DNA of 48,715 bases from Cladosporium sp. IMV 00045 (taxonomy: Eukaryota > Ascomycota > Dothideomycetes > Cladosporiales > Cladosporiaceae), in the NCBI GenBank assembly GCA_001931905.2, contig MSJI02000602.1, positions 1-48,715 of the forward strand, written 5' to 3'. A model generated the notes under the pieces. It worked only from the letters and a program-made list of their open reading frames with translations, had not been told where the DNA came from and ran no database searches. Both the position numbers and the translations under genes were made by a program. This document shows positions 9,593 through 21,377 of this stretch, in pieces. Within the stretch, counting starts at the first letter, position 1, and every line of letters starts with the position of its first letter.

Positions 9593-12500
9593 GCGGTTCG
9601 TTCATACTGGCTCATGGTTGGCTGTCTTATGAATGACAATGAGCCCTGATGTTGAAGACAGAAGCGAGCAACGCAAAACGCGGAGCGTGGAAACAGCAAG
9701 GCACGATGAATTCTCGACGAATACAAGTGACTACTTTCTTTTGAACATACGACCATGCTACAGTGGCTGAGACGCCTGCTCAACGATACCTTGCTCAAGC
9801 GAATATCGAAACCATCTGTTCGGCGGGTTGGCCGTAAACATGAGCAGGCCGTGGGCCACAAAATCAGGCTTGACGCACTTTCAAAGTAACGTGAATAATG
9901 ATGGTCGTTCATCCGCGTGCAACCGTAGAAGTAGCGGGCAGAGGCCTCATGGACTTCCTATTGCAGCCATTGCGGTGGACCCCCAGCCCACCTGGGCGAG
10001 ATCGAAAAGTGTATCGTAGCACCGTTAAACTCAAATATTCACACCGGGGACTCGGGCATTAAAGATGACGAGAACAAATCAACATGCTGTTACGGAAGTA
10101 ATTCACAAATTGGTTGACAGGTGTCATTATAGCCGAGCACTTGTATGATCTTGCTGTTTGTTCGTTCGGCATCAACCACTGACCATGAGTTCGGATCTGT
10201 TGCCGATAACCTTCTTTTCAACCCTGTTGGGATCATCAATTCCCGCGTGATCGCAAATACCAAGACTGGACATGCGTGTCTGTCTGTCAGGACAGATAGG
10301 GCTTTGGCACGCAAATGGTACTGTACCTTTTGTGAAGACACCGATTTGCGATAAGTTTGGCGTCCGAAAGTTGAATCGTGACAGATATGATATCAGACAT
10401 ACAAGAATCTGGACTGTGACACTCGATGTTCCAAGGTACTATAGCTCCTCTCCCAAGTTCAAAAGCTCTATCAAAGCAGCGCTCACGATCTATCAATTTA
10501 GCAATGGTCTCAACGCAAAGCCTCCGCGGAGTTGCGATTCAACGATCATCAGAATACCGCGTGTCTTTGCAAGCCACTCACGCAATCGCACATCCACATA
10601 TTTGAGCTTGAGAAGCAGAGGATGATGGCGCGGATGGACAGATCCTACCCGTGACCATGTTCTACCAAGGATTGTTAGGGCACGAAAGCACATGGCGCGG
10701 CATCACAAACCATCCCCAGTCATGTGGGAAGCATAATACCAAGAGATACCGATGCCCAGTCTCCCCGGGACCACAGATCCACGCACTTCACGCCACCGCT
10801 CTCTCGACTTTACGTCGAGCGCAGGCTCGATGATGAATCTTCAAGTCACCTGCTGGACTGCAGAAACACAGCCGACCTTCACATCCCGAGCGAATGGAAG
10901 TCCAGCAAATGATGCACGCAGATCTTAGGAAAAGCCACCCTTGATATGCGTACAACAGTGCATCATCAACAACGCCCGACACATACATTTCATGCTTGCT
11001 AAAGAGCCACAAGTAAGAGGCTAAATAGCCGACGTATCGCGACACGCTTTTGTTGGACTCTCTTGCCACAAATCTCGATTAGTAAAAGCTAAAGGCCGGC
11101 GTGGCAGTTAAAACTCAGAACTTATTTTCAGCCTCGCTCAAGCCTAGACCGACTGAAAATGCTAAAAGCGGCTCGAGAGCGGAAGCTACTGGTCCAAAAT
11201 TTTTCATTTGGCTTTGCTTCGGATAGTATTGAAAAGCCAATTTTGTCAATTGAATTGAAACATATGGCCACTACAACCGTGCGAAGTTCATCAAGCACTT
11301 CACACGGAGTACAATCCGACTAAATTAAATGTATGCGTTATGCCGTCCGCGCTCGTCATAAAGCGACTTACACAGCTTCCCACGTCGTTTAATTATCGCC
11401 AAGTTGCATACTTTACAGTAGTGGCCGAGAGATCTCACTTAGTCTCATCTATGCTCCAATAGTAAAAATAACCGCCGATTGATTATTGCCGGGTAGAGAC
11501 GGTAATTATACACACTAGTTCACGGGCTCTTCATGCCTTGAACCCTAAAGTCCAACAGTCTACTGATTCAAGTTACTTTGAGACACTATTTGGCTTACAG
11601 TTTGACTCTGGAGACTCGGACAAGGCCGCAAACCGCAAACAAGCCTCTGACTTCGGACAAGCATGGGAAGATAACAGAAAGTTGAATATTCAACTTCGGA
11701 CCGACAGTCGTAGATTTTTAGTGCAGCCAGTTTAAGCGACGGCAAAGTAGATGCACAGGATGGGCATCAACTCGCTTCATCGAGCACGTGATGATTCGAG
11801 ATATATCTCGGCTGGTGTTCCGAGCGTATTCATCATCATCAAGGGTCCTGCTGGACGAATACGTGAAGTATTTCAGACCGATTCGATTACCTCTTCGCCC
11901 TTATTCACACGAAAATTTGCAAGACTACTGTTTATATCAGGTGTTCAGCAGTGTGAGAGGAGCATCTGCCGAAGGTGCTGCACGCGAAACGCGAGCCCTA
12001 CGCGAGGCTCAGTGTGGCCCTCTCCTGTGGATACAGAATGGGTCTTTGGCTACATGTAGGCGGCTAGTTGCCCAAAGGTCTGGTAATTTGTTGGCTCAAA
12101 CGCAGACCACTACCGTACGCTATATTTCCAGAATTGTCAGCAAGCGTTGGATAGCCTCGCTCGCTGGCCATGCCAACCTTTCGAGTAAACCGGTCGGTGG
12201 AGGCGTGCAACGGTGACCGCGCAGTCTCGGCAAGCTCACTTCCGCATGAGAATGCAGTTCACTGGTTCGGCCATAAAGAGCGTACCCACTACATTCTTCT
12301 GGGCGATGTGATGATGGCTGCTGCCGGTGAAGGACGCCTCCACTCCAATCGTCTGTCCGATAGAGTGAAGACCCACCATTCGGCTTCTCGTAGCGTGTGG
12401 CATCTATTCGTGATTAAGTCTGGAGTGGCTTGGTGGCTGAACTGCGGCTCGCGGCAGAGCTCACGTATGCACATAAGCGAGACCGGGATTAGTGAGTCCC

Positions 12501-12895
12501 TCCGGCTTCTTATGGGATGAGGGCAGGGAGTGCCTCTGGGACCAGCTCTTCGGCTGTGCAGTCAGAGTGTTCCCTTTCAAGGCAGCCGATGTCAACCAGC
12601 ATATCGTACTAACGGCGCCAGCTCCTCTGCCAGACGGCTTAAGCGCGAGACTCGCCATTCGAGCCATCGTCGCCATCGTCGCTATACCTTGAGCCTTGTC
12701 ATGCCTAGTAGCCGTGTTGACGAAGCACGAGACACAGTACGTTGCGCGGAAATGGTCTCCGAGAAGTGTGGATCGCCGATCCTCTGTCCCCTCAGGCGAG
12801 TGGGAGTTTGCTTCACTTGACCAGCCGTAAAGGCACTTGACATACTACAAGGACAGTTCGCTGTCTCTGCATTCCCACCGTGTCGTGTGACCTGG
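9593..12895. other. 3.3-kb gene-free region
   Basis: No frame here gives a recognisable protein on either strand. The longest opening (11791-12216, + strand, about 141 codons) has no motif and mixed codon use. The segment from about 11100 to 11560 is visibly more AT-rich than the flanks. The right end (about 12300-12895) would contain the promoter of the second Zn2Cys6 gene. It could be an ordinary long regulatory spacer or a decayed element; I see no terminal repeats or transposase remnants that would decide. Confidence 0.5.
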
Positions 12896-15001
12896 ATGGA
12901 AAACATGGAAGAAACGGATAGTGGATCTGTACCAGACGTTGACGGTGATGTTGGCACAGACGATATCGTATCCAACGGAGACCTTGCCAACAGGAGGAGG
13001 CGACAGCAGGTGAGACAGGCCTGCCAGCAATGCCGTCGCAGAAAGATCAAGGTTCATATCCCCGGACTGACTCTCATCGCGACAACATCCTAACCAACAG
13101 AGCAGTGCGACGAGATACGACCTGTGTGTAGGCCTTGCGCAAAGGCGAAGCTCGCCTGTGCGTACGAACTGCCGCCAGGACAGACGCGCGCCCAAGCCTT
13201 GATGGAAAGCCAGCAACGACTCCGAGACGAACTGCATTCCCACGCTTCTTTGGTGCATTCTTTACGTGTTGTCGATGCGAACACATCAATTCAAATGCTC
13301 AGTCGCCTACGGCATGGCGATTACGACAGCGCATTGTTAGGCACAGATTTGGCGACTCGAACGAACTCCTCCGGAGACAAGATCTTCCCATGGGAAGAGC
13401 AAATAGACAACAGGCAGCATCAACGGTCTCACGATGTCAATCCACTTCCACCAGTTGATGCTTTCCCTCCCGTCCGGCACGACGGAGCCCTGTACCCTCT
13501 CCCACGCTCAACGATCGATAAACCAGGCCTTCCCTACGAGAGCGCTGCAGTGTCACCACAAGGGTACACGACAAACTTCGAAGGTCCTCATGGCATGCAT
13601 GCAAGCCACTCAATGATCGAAGGAAGCACTCTACCAACTTATCAACAACGAATCCCACCATACCAACACCCAGACATGCAAGCCCAACTGCGAAGGCCTT
13701 CGAGTTTCCAGCAGCAACAGGGTGATATGTCCCACATGTCTACCTTGCCGTCTAATGACCCCAATCGAGCCTACCCCGGACCACAATACAATAACCCCTC
13801 ATGTCTGGTCAAGTCGCTTGACCGCAACGAAGCGCACGTTGAACAACAACCACGGAAAGCACATACGATAGATAATGAAAACATACACGGCACTCAATAC
13901 CCAAACAACCGCATACAGAATATACCCCCGCACGCATCATCAACAGAAACCCTCTACTACTGGGTGAGGCAGCACAAAATCCAGCACAAGACCAGAAATA
14001 AGATACACAGCATATGGGGTTGCTATATAACGCAACCTTTCAACAATCCTCACATAATCACGGTACCCCCATCACCATCTCCACGGCTATCACGTTTCTT
14101 CCAAGCACCTTACATCAAAACACTGACGTTCAATACTGTACCGACAAGACGACAGAATGCCCTACCTGGCATCCACATAGCTAGCCCTGCAAGACTACAA
14201 GCGCGATCCAAATCCACCGTTCCAGCCCATCGGTATCTTCACTGCATCAGGACTCCACCTACGTACACGACCACGCCAACACCTCTACAGAGTCAGACAT
14301 CGAGCAAAGCCCCACCCATCCGTCCGAACACACAATTGAAACAGGATCTCCATTCAAAGGCAGAAACAAAGCAAGAACCATCAACAGGAAGAAGACAGCT
14401 CCAGAGAGGGCAACCAAGAGAAGGAGATCGAGAGATGGGACAACAAGGAATCGAACAGCGGACACGAATGACGAAAAGATCTACGGAAATAGCAGCGCCC
14501 AGTACATACTGTACCGGTTCGACCTTAGACCTCTGCCACATTTGCGCGAAATGGTACTTGACCGCTTGATCAAACGACAACTTGAAATCAGATCGGAGGT
14601 ATCACCGACAAGGAAACATCTCCGGCCTCACCAAGAAGAGCCGTCAAACCCATGTCCGCCAACCCAACAGACAAAGCACCGTATTTCGTATTCCGCATGC
14701 AAGTACCCCCTCGGACATCATCCGTGTGCAAGTCTCAAAAGAACAGGACCGGGGTTTCCGATTCGTCGATAGAATCCACCTGAGAAGCGTGGAAGTGAAG
14801 CACAAGTGCTACTCCATAGATGAGCCGCATCCAAGTGGATTTACTAGGCTTAGGGCTGGCGGGATTTCCAGGAACAGAGCTTTCCACCTTATCTCACGAA
14901 GCCCGATGAGCCCTCATTACTATTGTGCTCATGGAGCCGAGGCTGACCTAGGGCTCGGACACCAACAGACTACGGTATTTGTCTGCTCTTTGTCTAATTA
15001 G
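12896..15001 (+). CDS. Zn2Cys6 transcription factor, multi-exon (3' end uncertain)
   Basis: Exon 1 (12896-13051) and exon 2 (from 13106) join across a 54-bp intron and rebuild a perfect zinc cluster: cysteines 43, 46, 53, 60, 63 and 70, CX2CX6CX6CX2CX6C. The predicted frame then changes three times. Each change coincides with a possible GT...AG intron that restores coding-like sequence: 13964-14010 (47 bp), 14128-14180 (53 bp) and 14233-14290 (58 bp). The exon after the last one carries a basic KRRRSRDGTTR stretch and FDLRPLPHLREMVLDRL. A further intron starting at 14554 or 14599 would lead into a coding-like frame (IIRVQVSKEQDRGFRF) that stops at 15001; without it the protein stops at 14772. 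No fungal_trans domain is evident. The zinc cluster is certain; the downstream structure is my reconstruction, and decay by indels is the alternative. Confidence 0.55.
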
Positions 15002-15231
15002 GTCTGCGGTCCCGCAGTGGAGGCGAGAGATTCGTCTGAACAGTTTTGATATGTTGTTGAACGCCTTGCGACTTCTTGAATAGTCAGGCAATCGAGCGGG
15101 ATATTTGACGATTTCCAATGGTAATTATCAGTCGAGCTTCGACATGTTTAGTCTACACGATCGAAAGCTCACATTAATCTATCACTTCCCACTACCTCGA
15201 TCCACCATCACTCCTTCCTTTCGATTCAGTA

Positions 15232-17685
15232 TCATGACCGATCCTTGTCCTTCTTGCCAAAGAACCTGTGCTTCTTCTTCTCCTTCTCCGGCTCCTTGGT
15301 CAGCTTCGCCGAGCTATTCGCCTGAACCGACTGCTGTGGTGCGCGACCCGGCGCGCCGCCCAAATTCATTGAACCCATTTGCTGCGTAGGCGGCGCGAAC
15401 TGCTGCCTCTGTTGCTGCGGCTGCGGAGGTTGCTGGACCACGGGCGGTTTCGGTTGTTCGTCTGGCTCGAACAAGTGTGCTGGTGCTTGCGGTTTGGGTT
15501 GTTCAGCGGGGATTCCGAGACGGCGTTTGTCCGTACTGAGGTCGCCCACTTGGCGGACGAAGAGTGCGGGCGTGAGCATGTGGGATGTGACGAGGAAGAC
15601 TTCGCGGCCGGTCTTGCGGCCGACTTCGTAGCAGACGCGACTCTCGGAGTAGGTTGCGCCGCCCGCTACGAAGACGATGCAGCGTTGTCTGTTTTCGGTA
15701 GAAACGTTGCTGCGGCCACGTGCCCAAGTAGGCTTCGCTGTGCGGAGGGATGTGGCAGATGCTTGGCCGACATCGTTGCCCATATCCAGTGGTGGCTTGG
15801 TGTGGGGGAACGTGTCTGGGGAAAGTGTGTTGGCAGCGGCACCCTCGAGCATTTCTTGCAGAACTGGCTCGTAACGAGACAGGGCGTATTCGTCCTGCAT
15901 CGTCATTGGGGGAGGCTTCTTTGGAAACATGGGTGTGAACCCCGGCCGAGGGTCCTTCAGCCCTCTTGATGTGCGCGCGCCGAGTAGTTCAAGGTTTTTG
16001 ATCACAGTCTCGTCGTTGGATGGTAGCTGGGCGTGCGCGAGCAGTTTCTGGAGATCTGCTGGCAGGATACCATCACGGTACAAAATATACAGGATCAGCA
16101 GACGAAGGCGATCAGGTGGTGTTATCTCATCTTCGTCGAGCATGCGGACCAACTGGTCTGCTAGGCCTTTGGGCTTCTTGTAATCCTCGTCAAGACCTGT
16201 CGCGAGCATCTATAGCTTGTCAGTACATGCTACAAACACTTTTTCTTAGTGGCCGTACCTGTTCAACAGACGCAACGTCTGGGAGTTTGAATTTCTGGAA
16301 TCTGTTCATGCTTTCCTGTGCCATGCTGAGATGCAACGCATACGCGGCCTTCATTTCCTGGAACTGCGGCATGCCTGCAAGCATATCTTTGATAGCGCCT
16401 AGTGATGCCGGATTGCTGTCTCCTTGCTGGGTGAAATTAGGGTTTTCGTCCATGAACTTTTGAAAATCGCCCATGAGCTTCTCAATAGTGTCTTTCATGT
16501 GGCGATGACGGTTGTCGACCCAGATCTTATCGCTTTCTTTGATCTCCATGTCTTTTTCCTGCGCACCGGGGCCTGAATCGACGGCTGTCCTGAACATGAC
16601 TTTCTCTCCATCCTTGATTGGTAGCAGGTCGTGTGCCATGGCTTGATATGTAAATTCATGTAGAAATGGCGCGAAGAGGTCCATAGTCCGGTCGGTAATA
16701 AAAAGCGTGCCTCTCTGCCTCGAAGTCGGAGGAGGAAAGTCCTCGTGGAATTTCGCGTAGAGATCAAGCTCATCCTGAACAAATCTTGCCAGGTGTGAGC
16801 ACAGAATGCTCGCCTCATGGTTGGCAGTTCGAGGTCGATAGTAACGGATGGTAGGGTATTCTCCAAGTGCTACGCATACGCCAACGATCTATCATCGGTC
16901 AGCTATAATGCAGCGTTGAATATTCGAAAAAAAAAAAATACCTTTTGTGCCACGTCCTCAAGATGTTGTTTGACGAGGTTGTTGCATGCAGGATGGAATA
17001 GTGTGAAGAAACTCCACGGATCACGGAAAGTTGTCAAGTGTGATTCGCGCGGAAAGAACTCGACGTTCAGGACCTTGAAGAGAGCAATTTGCTCGCGCGC
17101 GATTGCTGACTTGTCTATCCGGTCTCGTAGTGAGGGTTCCAACACTGCCCTTGAGGGTCAATTTTATGCCTACCCCAAAGTAACGATAACCACTTACGAG
17201 CTGTCCAAACCAGGAAGGTCTTTCGGTACTTTCTCTTTTGCAGATCGGCCATAACACAGTCCACGATGTGAGCTTGCGGAGTGAGGATATACACGACATC
17301 GACATCTCGTTGGTTGGGCCGGCGGTGCTCAATCTGTTCAATGTCTGGAATCAATCAGGCTGTTGCGCTTCTGCCTGACAAGGGGTCATTTTGCTGAGGT
17401 GTGTTGGCGTACTTGTGACGTTCTCGTTCAATATAGCGTCTTCTTCAATCACATTGTCGATCAGCCGCCGCGATGCGCTGTCGAGGACAAGCACTTTCCA
17501 CTAGGACGTGTGAGGATCAGGTTGCGCCGAAATGGTGGTCGAAGGTAAGGGTTACGAACGTCGCCTTGGGTTACCTGCCGAACAGTACCCAGGATTACTA
17601 TACATGATCAGCGACAGTCTTCAAAAGCATCTCACAGCCTGACTTCGTGCTTACTGTCCCGTTGGGCTTCAATTAACGAAACCAT
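15232..17685 (-). CDS. SEC1: SEC1, exocytic SM (Sec1/Munc18) protein
   Basis: Seven exons give 704 residues: 17685-17655, 17597-17560, 17500-17413, 17344-17198, 17144-16942, 16888-16259 and 16209-15232. Introns are 49-68 bp with GT...AG ends, and all phases agree. The protein begins MVSLIEAQRDIILGTVRQ, then WKVLVLDSASRRLID, an IEHRRP block, YRKTFLVWTALLEP, FRDPWSFFTLFHP, LFITDRTMDLFAPFLHEF, RLLILYILYRDGI and VFVAGGATYSESRVCYE; these run in order along the SM-protein fold. Sec1 binds the plasma-membrane SNARE complex and promotes fusion of exocytic vesicles, concentrated at hyphal tips in filamentous fungi. The length is close to yeast Sec1 (724). The tail after about 590 is Pro/Gln-rich and ends in a Lys-rich stretch. 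The first two exons are only 31 and 38 nt. It is divergent from SUV3. Confidence 0.94.
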
Positions 17686-18085
17686 CGTGCCTAAGATGTC
17701 GGTGGGCCAGGCGGTGGGAGGCTCAAGCAAGGGTGTTGTCGCTCATACAAGCAAAGAGTCAAGGAACAATCATAGCAGAATATGTACAGCACGTAACCGA
17801 GGCAGCGTGTTGCTGAGGCAGGAATCGGCCGGTGGTGGTGGGATTTGTTGTGTTGATGTCCTCGACGACCACAGGCATGTCATAGAAGGCAGGCTGTGGA
17901 GGGGCAGAGTGCCGGCGCCGTCTGAGAGTTTGCTAGCGCCAAGATCCTCCTCTCCGCAACTTTCATGTGCCTGCCCATCATTCACCTCCCAAGCATATTT
18001 TGTTGTATCTTCGATTCGCCTCCCGGCATTCTTTCCCTGGATATCCCTCTAGACCTCCCTTCCCACCACTCGTCAATTCGGTGGC
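17686..18085. promoter_or_regulatory. Divergent promoter, SEC1 / SUV3
   Basis: 400 bp lie between the two start codons. The stretch before SUV3 (about 17940-18080) is pyrimidine-rich on the plus strand, as often seen just upstream of transcription starts in filamentous ascomycetes. No individual factor site is claimed. Confidence 0.55.
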
Positions 18086-20908
18086 ATGCTCTCACTTGCT
18101 AGCAGAAATGCAGCAGGTCGATGCAGCTACTGCGCGATCCGCTCCCAGCGGCTGAACCTACAACAACTCCGATCAAGAGGAACTCTTACGAGCAAAGGAG
18201 GCAAGGGCAAAAATGGCTCTTCCAAGATCAGATATCACGGCGGTCCGCCTGGCGGTTCGCCTGGCAGGTCGGGAAACCGGGTTGCCTTCAAATTTGGGCA
18301 ACAGTCCAAGAAATTTCCGGACATGCTACGAGATCGTTGGCAGGCGTTGAAGGTTGATTTGAAAGAGGCGCCTATATTGGAGCATTATCTTAAAGAGCGT
18401 CGCGAGCAAGGAGATAACAAGGAGGACTTTGAGAAGATTTGGACAAGGTTCACAAACAATTTGCGACAAGATGGCGATAAGGATGGCAAAGAGACGCCGC
18501 GCTCTGGCGATGGATCAAGAGGAGACGCTTCTCCCAGTCTAATGTCAGACTTGAAAGCGGCATTCATGAGCAGAGGGCAACGAGGTTTGGACGACAGGAT
18601 AAAATACGCTTTCTACGGATTACTCACGGGGTCACGCTTCACTGAAGCCGATATCAAAAACCAGAGATCTCTGGCTGACTTGCGATATCCCATGGAGTGG
18701 TTCCCTGGAGCACGATCAATGCACCGAACAATACACTTACATGTTGGTCCAACCAATTCGGGCAAGACATATCACGCGCTGCAGCGCTTAGAGCAGGCCC
18801 ATAATGGTGCATATGCTGGTCCGCTAAGGTTGCTCGCCCATGAGGTCTACACACGCATGACTGCAAAGGGCAAGATTTGCTCGCTGGTCACAGGTGAAGA
18901 ACGAAGACTACCGGAGGTGGAGGAGGGCGATGCGGTTGACAGTATGACCAGTTGCACTGTTGAGATGATGCCGTTGGCTTCACAGCTCGATGTTGCGGTC
19001 ATCGATGAAATTCAGATGATCGGCAATCCCGAGCGCGGATGGGCATGGACTCAGGCGCTTCTAGGTGTGAAGGCGAAGGAGGTCCATCTGTGTGGCGAGG
19101 ATCGCACTGTGCCCCTTATCCAGGAATTGTGCGCTTCTGTTGGCGAAAAACTTGTGATTCACCGTTACGAGCGTCTTTCACCACTGAAAGTAGCAGACCA
19201 GTCGCTCGACGGCAAACTAAAGGATTTGCGCAAGGGTGATTGTATTGTCAGCTTCTCCGTCATGGGCATCCACGCGTTGAGACAGCAGATCGAACGCGCC
19301 ACCGGGCGAAAGGTAGCAACAGTTTACGGTAGCTTGCCACCGGAGACAAGAGCCCAGCAGGCTCGCTTGTTTAACGACCCCGATAATGATTACGACTTCT
19401 TGGTGGCTAGTGACGCTGTTGGTATGGGACTGAACTTGGCCATCAAGCGCGTCATCTTCGAAGCGAGCAGCAAATTTGACGGCGCAGCGCGTCGTACTCT
19501 ACCAGTCGCTGATATCAAACAAATAGCTGGACGTGCAGGACGTTACCGTACCGCAGCCCAAGCTACAGAGGATACTACCGATGCACAAGCCCTTTCTGCA
19601 GCCAAAGGAGAAAATCCCAGCAAAACAGATGTTCCGGATACCCTTGGTCTGGTCACGACTCTCGAGAAGTTCGACTTTCCAGTCGTGGGCGCAGCTATGG
19701 ACGCGAATCCAGAGCCCATCCGCACTGCAGGTATCTTCCCTCCCGCAACTGTCCTGGAACGCTTCAGCTCGTACTTCCCACCCGGAACGCCATTCTCTTA
19801 CATCCTCACCCGTCTGCATGAGCTGAGTATGATGCATAAACGCTTTCACCTCTGCGGCTTGAAAGATCACGTCTGGGTCGCTGACCTCATCGAGCCCGTT
19901 CAAAATCTGACAATCGGCGATCGCAATACCATATGCGCGGCTCCCGCGAGCAAAACGGATGCCGACCTTTGGCAGGAGCTGATGCCCGCGTATGCGCGCA
20001 TCATCGCCGAGCAGAGCGGTGGCAACCTGGTCGACATTGCCGAGCTCCCCCTCGAAGTTCTGGACGCCGAGGTGAGCCCCAGCAGGGAATACCTCCGCGA
20101 CCTTGAAAGACTGCACAAGGGTATCGTCACGTACCTGTGGTTGAGCTACCGATTCGCCGGCATTTTCACCACGCGCGCCCTGGCGTTCCACGTCAAGGAA
20201 ATGGTAGAAGAGAAGATCGAGGACGTCCTCGGCAAATTTTCATTCACTGAAAACCAGAGGCGAAAACTCGCGGCCAGGAGAGCGAAGCAACTGATGGAAG
20301 ACATCAACAACGGCATCGTCGACGAGCAAGGCAATCCGATCCAGCGTGACAACACCGGCGAGGACGTGCGCGTGGCTCCCGAAGAAAGCGATGAGGACGA
20401 TGACGCGCAAGCTGTCGAAGACAACTCACCCTACGAGCAAGCAACCTTCAGCAACGGCGGCGACCGTTTCGGCGGCGAAGAAGACATCGCCTTCGAAGAC
20501 CCGGACCAACTCGACTCCGAAATCGAAGCCGAGCGCGAGGACGAACCAGAAAAGCAACAAGCCGCCGCCTCCTCCTTCGCAGCCTGGCGCAACCAACAAG
20601 TCAAAGGCGAAAGCCAGGGCTCCGCCGAAGACGCAGTCCTCGAATCCGCTCACGTAGCAGGCGAAGAAGCCGGCCGCGAAGCTGTGCGGGACAACTCCCT
20701 GCAAGACCTCGCTGCGTCCGAGCCCAAAGCTTCCGATGCGGCTCCAAGCGACTCGCCGGACAGCACGGCGCAGGATCCCATGGATTTCGGCTCGTATACG
20801 ATTCTGGACTTGCCTTTCGACGAGCCCGCGTCCGCGACGCATGTCGCTCCTCCCGCTCTTGATGAGAAAGTTGAGAGGGAGCATCAGCAGTCTGATAAGA
20901 AGGAGTGA
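18086..20908 (+). CDS. SUV3: SUV3, mitochondrial ATP-dependent RNA helicase
   Basis: A 940-residue intronless protein. The N terminus (MLSLASRNAAGRCSYCAIRS) is basic, hydroxylated and free of acidic residues, as expected for a mitochondrial targeting peptide. The superfamily-2 helicase core has Walker A GPTNSGKT at 221-228, DEIQ at 307-310 (the Suv3/Ski2-like form of DExH), a GMGLNL block and motif VI QIAGRAGRYR. The Suv3 C-terminal domain with the LHELSMMHKRFHLCGLKDHVWVAD-type region follows. Suv3 and the exoribonuclease Dss1 form the yeast mitochondrial degradosome. The protein is about 200 residues longer than yeast Suv3 because of a long acidic, Glu/Asp/Ala-rich tail from about residue 750. 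It converges on NDE1. Confidence 0.95.
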   Translation: MLSLASRNAAGRCSYCAIRSQRLNLQQLRSRGTLTSKGGKGKNGSSKIRYHGGPPGGSPGRSGNRVAFKFGQQSKKFPDMLRDRWQALKVDLKEAPILEHYLKERREQGDNKEDFEKIWTRFTNNLRQDGDKDGKETPRSGDGSRGDASPSLMSDLKAAFMSRGQRGLDDRIKYAFYGLLTGSRFTEADIKNQRSLADLRYPMEWFPGARSMHRTIHLHVGPTNSGKTYHALQRLEQAHNGAYAGPLRLLAHEVYTRMTAKGKICSLVTGEERRLPEVEEGDAVDSMTSCTVEMMPLASQLDVAVIDEIQMIGNPERGWAWTQALLGVKAKEVHLCGEDRTVPLIQELCASVGEKLVIHRYERLSPLKVADQSLDGKLKDLRKGDCIVSFSVMGIHALRQQIERATGRKVATVYGSLPPETRAQQARLFNDPDNDYDFLVASDAVGMGLNLAIKRVIFEASSKFDGAARRTLPVADIKQIAGRAGRYRTAAQATEDTTDAQALSAAKGENPSKTDVPDTLGLVTTLEKFDFPVVGAAMDANPEPIRTAGIFPPATVLERFSSYFPPGTPFSYILTRLHELSMMHKRFHLCGLKDHVWVADLIEPVQNLTIGDRNTICAAPASKTDADLWQELMPAYARIIAEQSGGNLVDIAELPLEVLDAEVSPSREYLRDLERLHKGIVTYLWLSYRFAGIFTTRALAFHVKEMVEEKIEDVLGKFSFTENQRRKLAARRAKQLMEDINNGIVDEQGNPIQRDNTGEDVRVAPEESDEDDDAQAVEDNSPYEQATFSNGGDRFGGEEDIAFEDPDQLDSEIEAEREDEPEKQQAAASSFAAWRNQQVKGESQGSAEDAVLESAHVAGEEAGREAVRDNSLQDLAASEPKASDAAPSDSPDSTAQDPMDFGSYTILDLPFDEPASATHVAPPALDEKVEREHQQSDKKE

Positions 20909-21377
20909 AGTCCTGTCGGGAAGTGCGCGGTCGTAGATCCAGTTGACATTCGCACCGCCGCGCGACTTGTGTGCCATTGGCTAGCGGTGGGGAGAGGTCT
21001 GGAGTCAACGCCTAATATTGTACGATATTTTGAAGGAGTGTATATTATGTGCATAACGTGTATTACATAGTTTTCGATAGATTGACTGTATAAACAGGAC
21101 AGATCACTCTTCTATCCATTTGATTTTCTTTTCATTTGCCACGAATGAATTACAATGTCGTCTTTCCGGTGGTGACCGTTTCGCAGGATGTTGAAGGAGA
21201 AAGGACACGGGGACGAATGTGTGCAAAGACATGCTGCTTGCGCCTTTCTGGTTTTCTTCGTATCGCTATATTGACAGTGACAATGTACAATTCTTAAGAA
21301 AAAAGTGAAGGCTTGAATCCTACATTCGGTCGGGGGAACAGGAACAAGGAAAAAGAAGAAATCTATTAGGTCTACGT
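20909..21377. other. Convergent intergenic region, SUV3 / NDE1
   Basis: About 470 bp that should contain the 3' UTRs of both genes. The short ORFs here have no recognisable features. No structured RNA was recognised. Confidence 0.6.

Noticed and set aside
11791..12216. 141-codon plus-strand ORF in the 3.3-kb empty region
   Set aside because: Mixed codon use and no recognisable feature; kept only as a remark.
12896..14783. Second Zn2Cys6 gene as a frameshifted pseudogene
   Set aside because: The frame changes match GT...AG introns that keep phase, so splicing is the simpler reading; decay is still possible.
19499..20191. 230-codon minus-strand ORF inside SUV3
   Set aside because: It lies opposite conserved helicase sequence and has no motif of its own.
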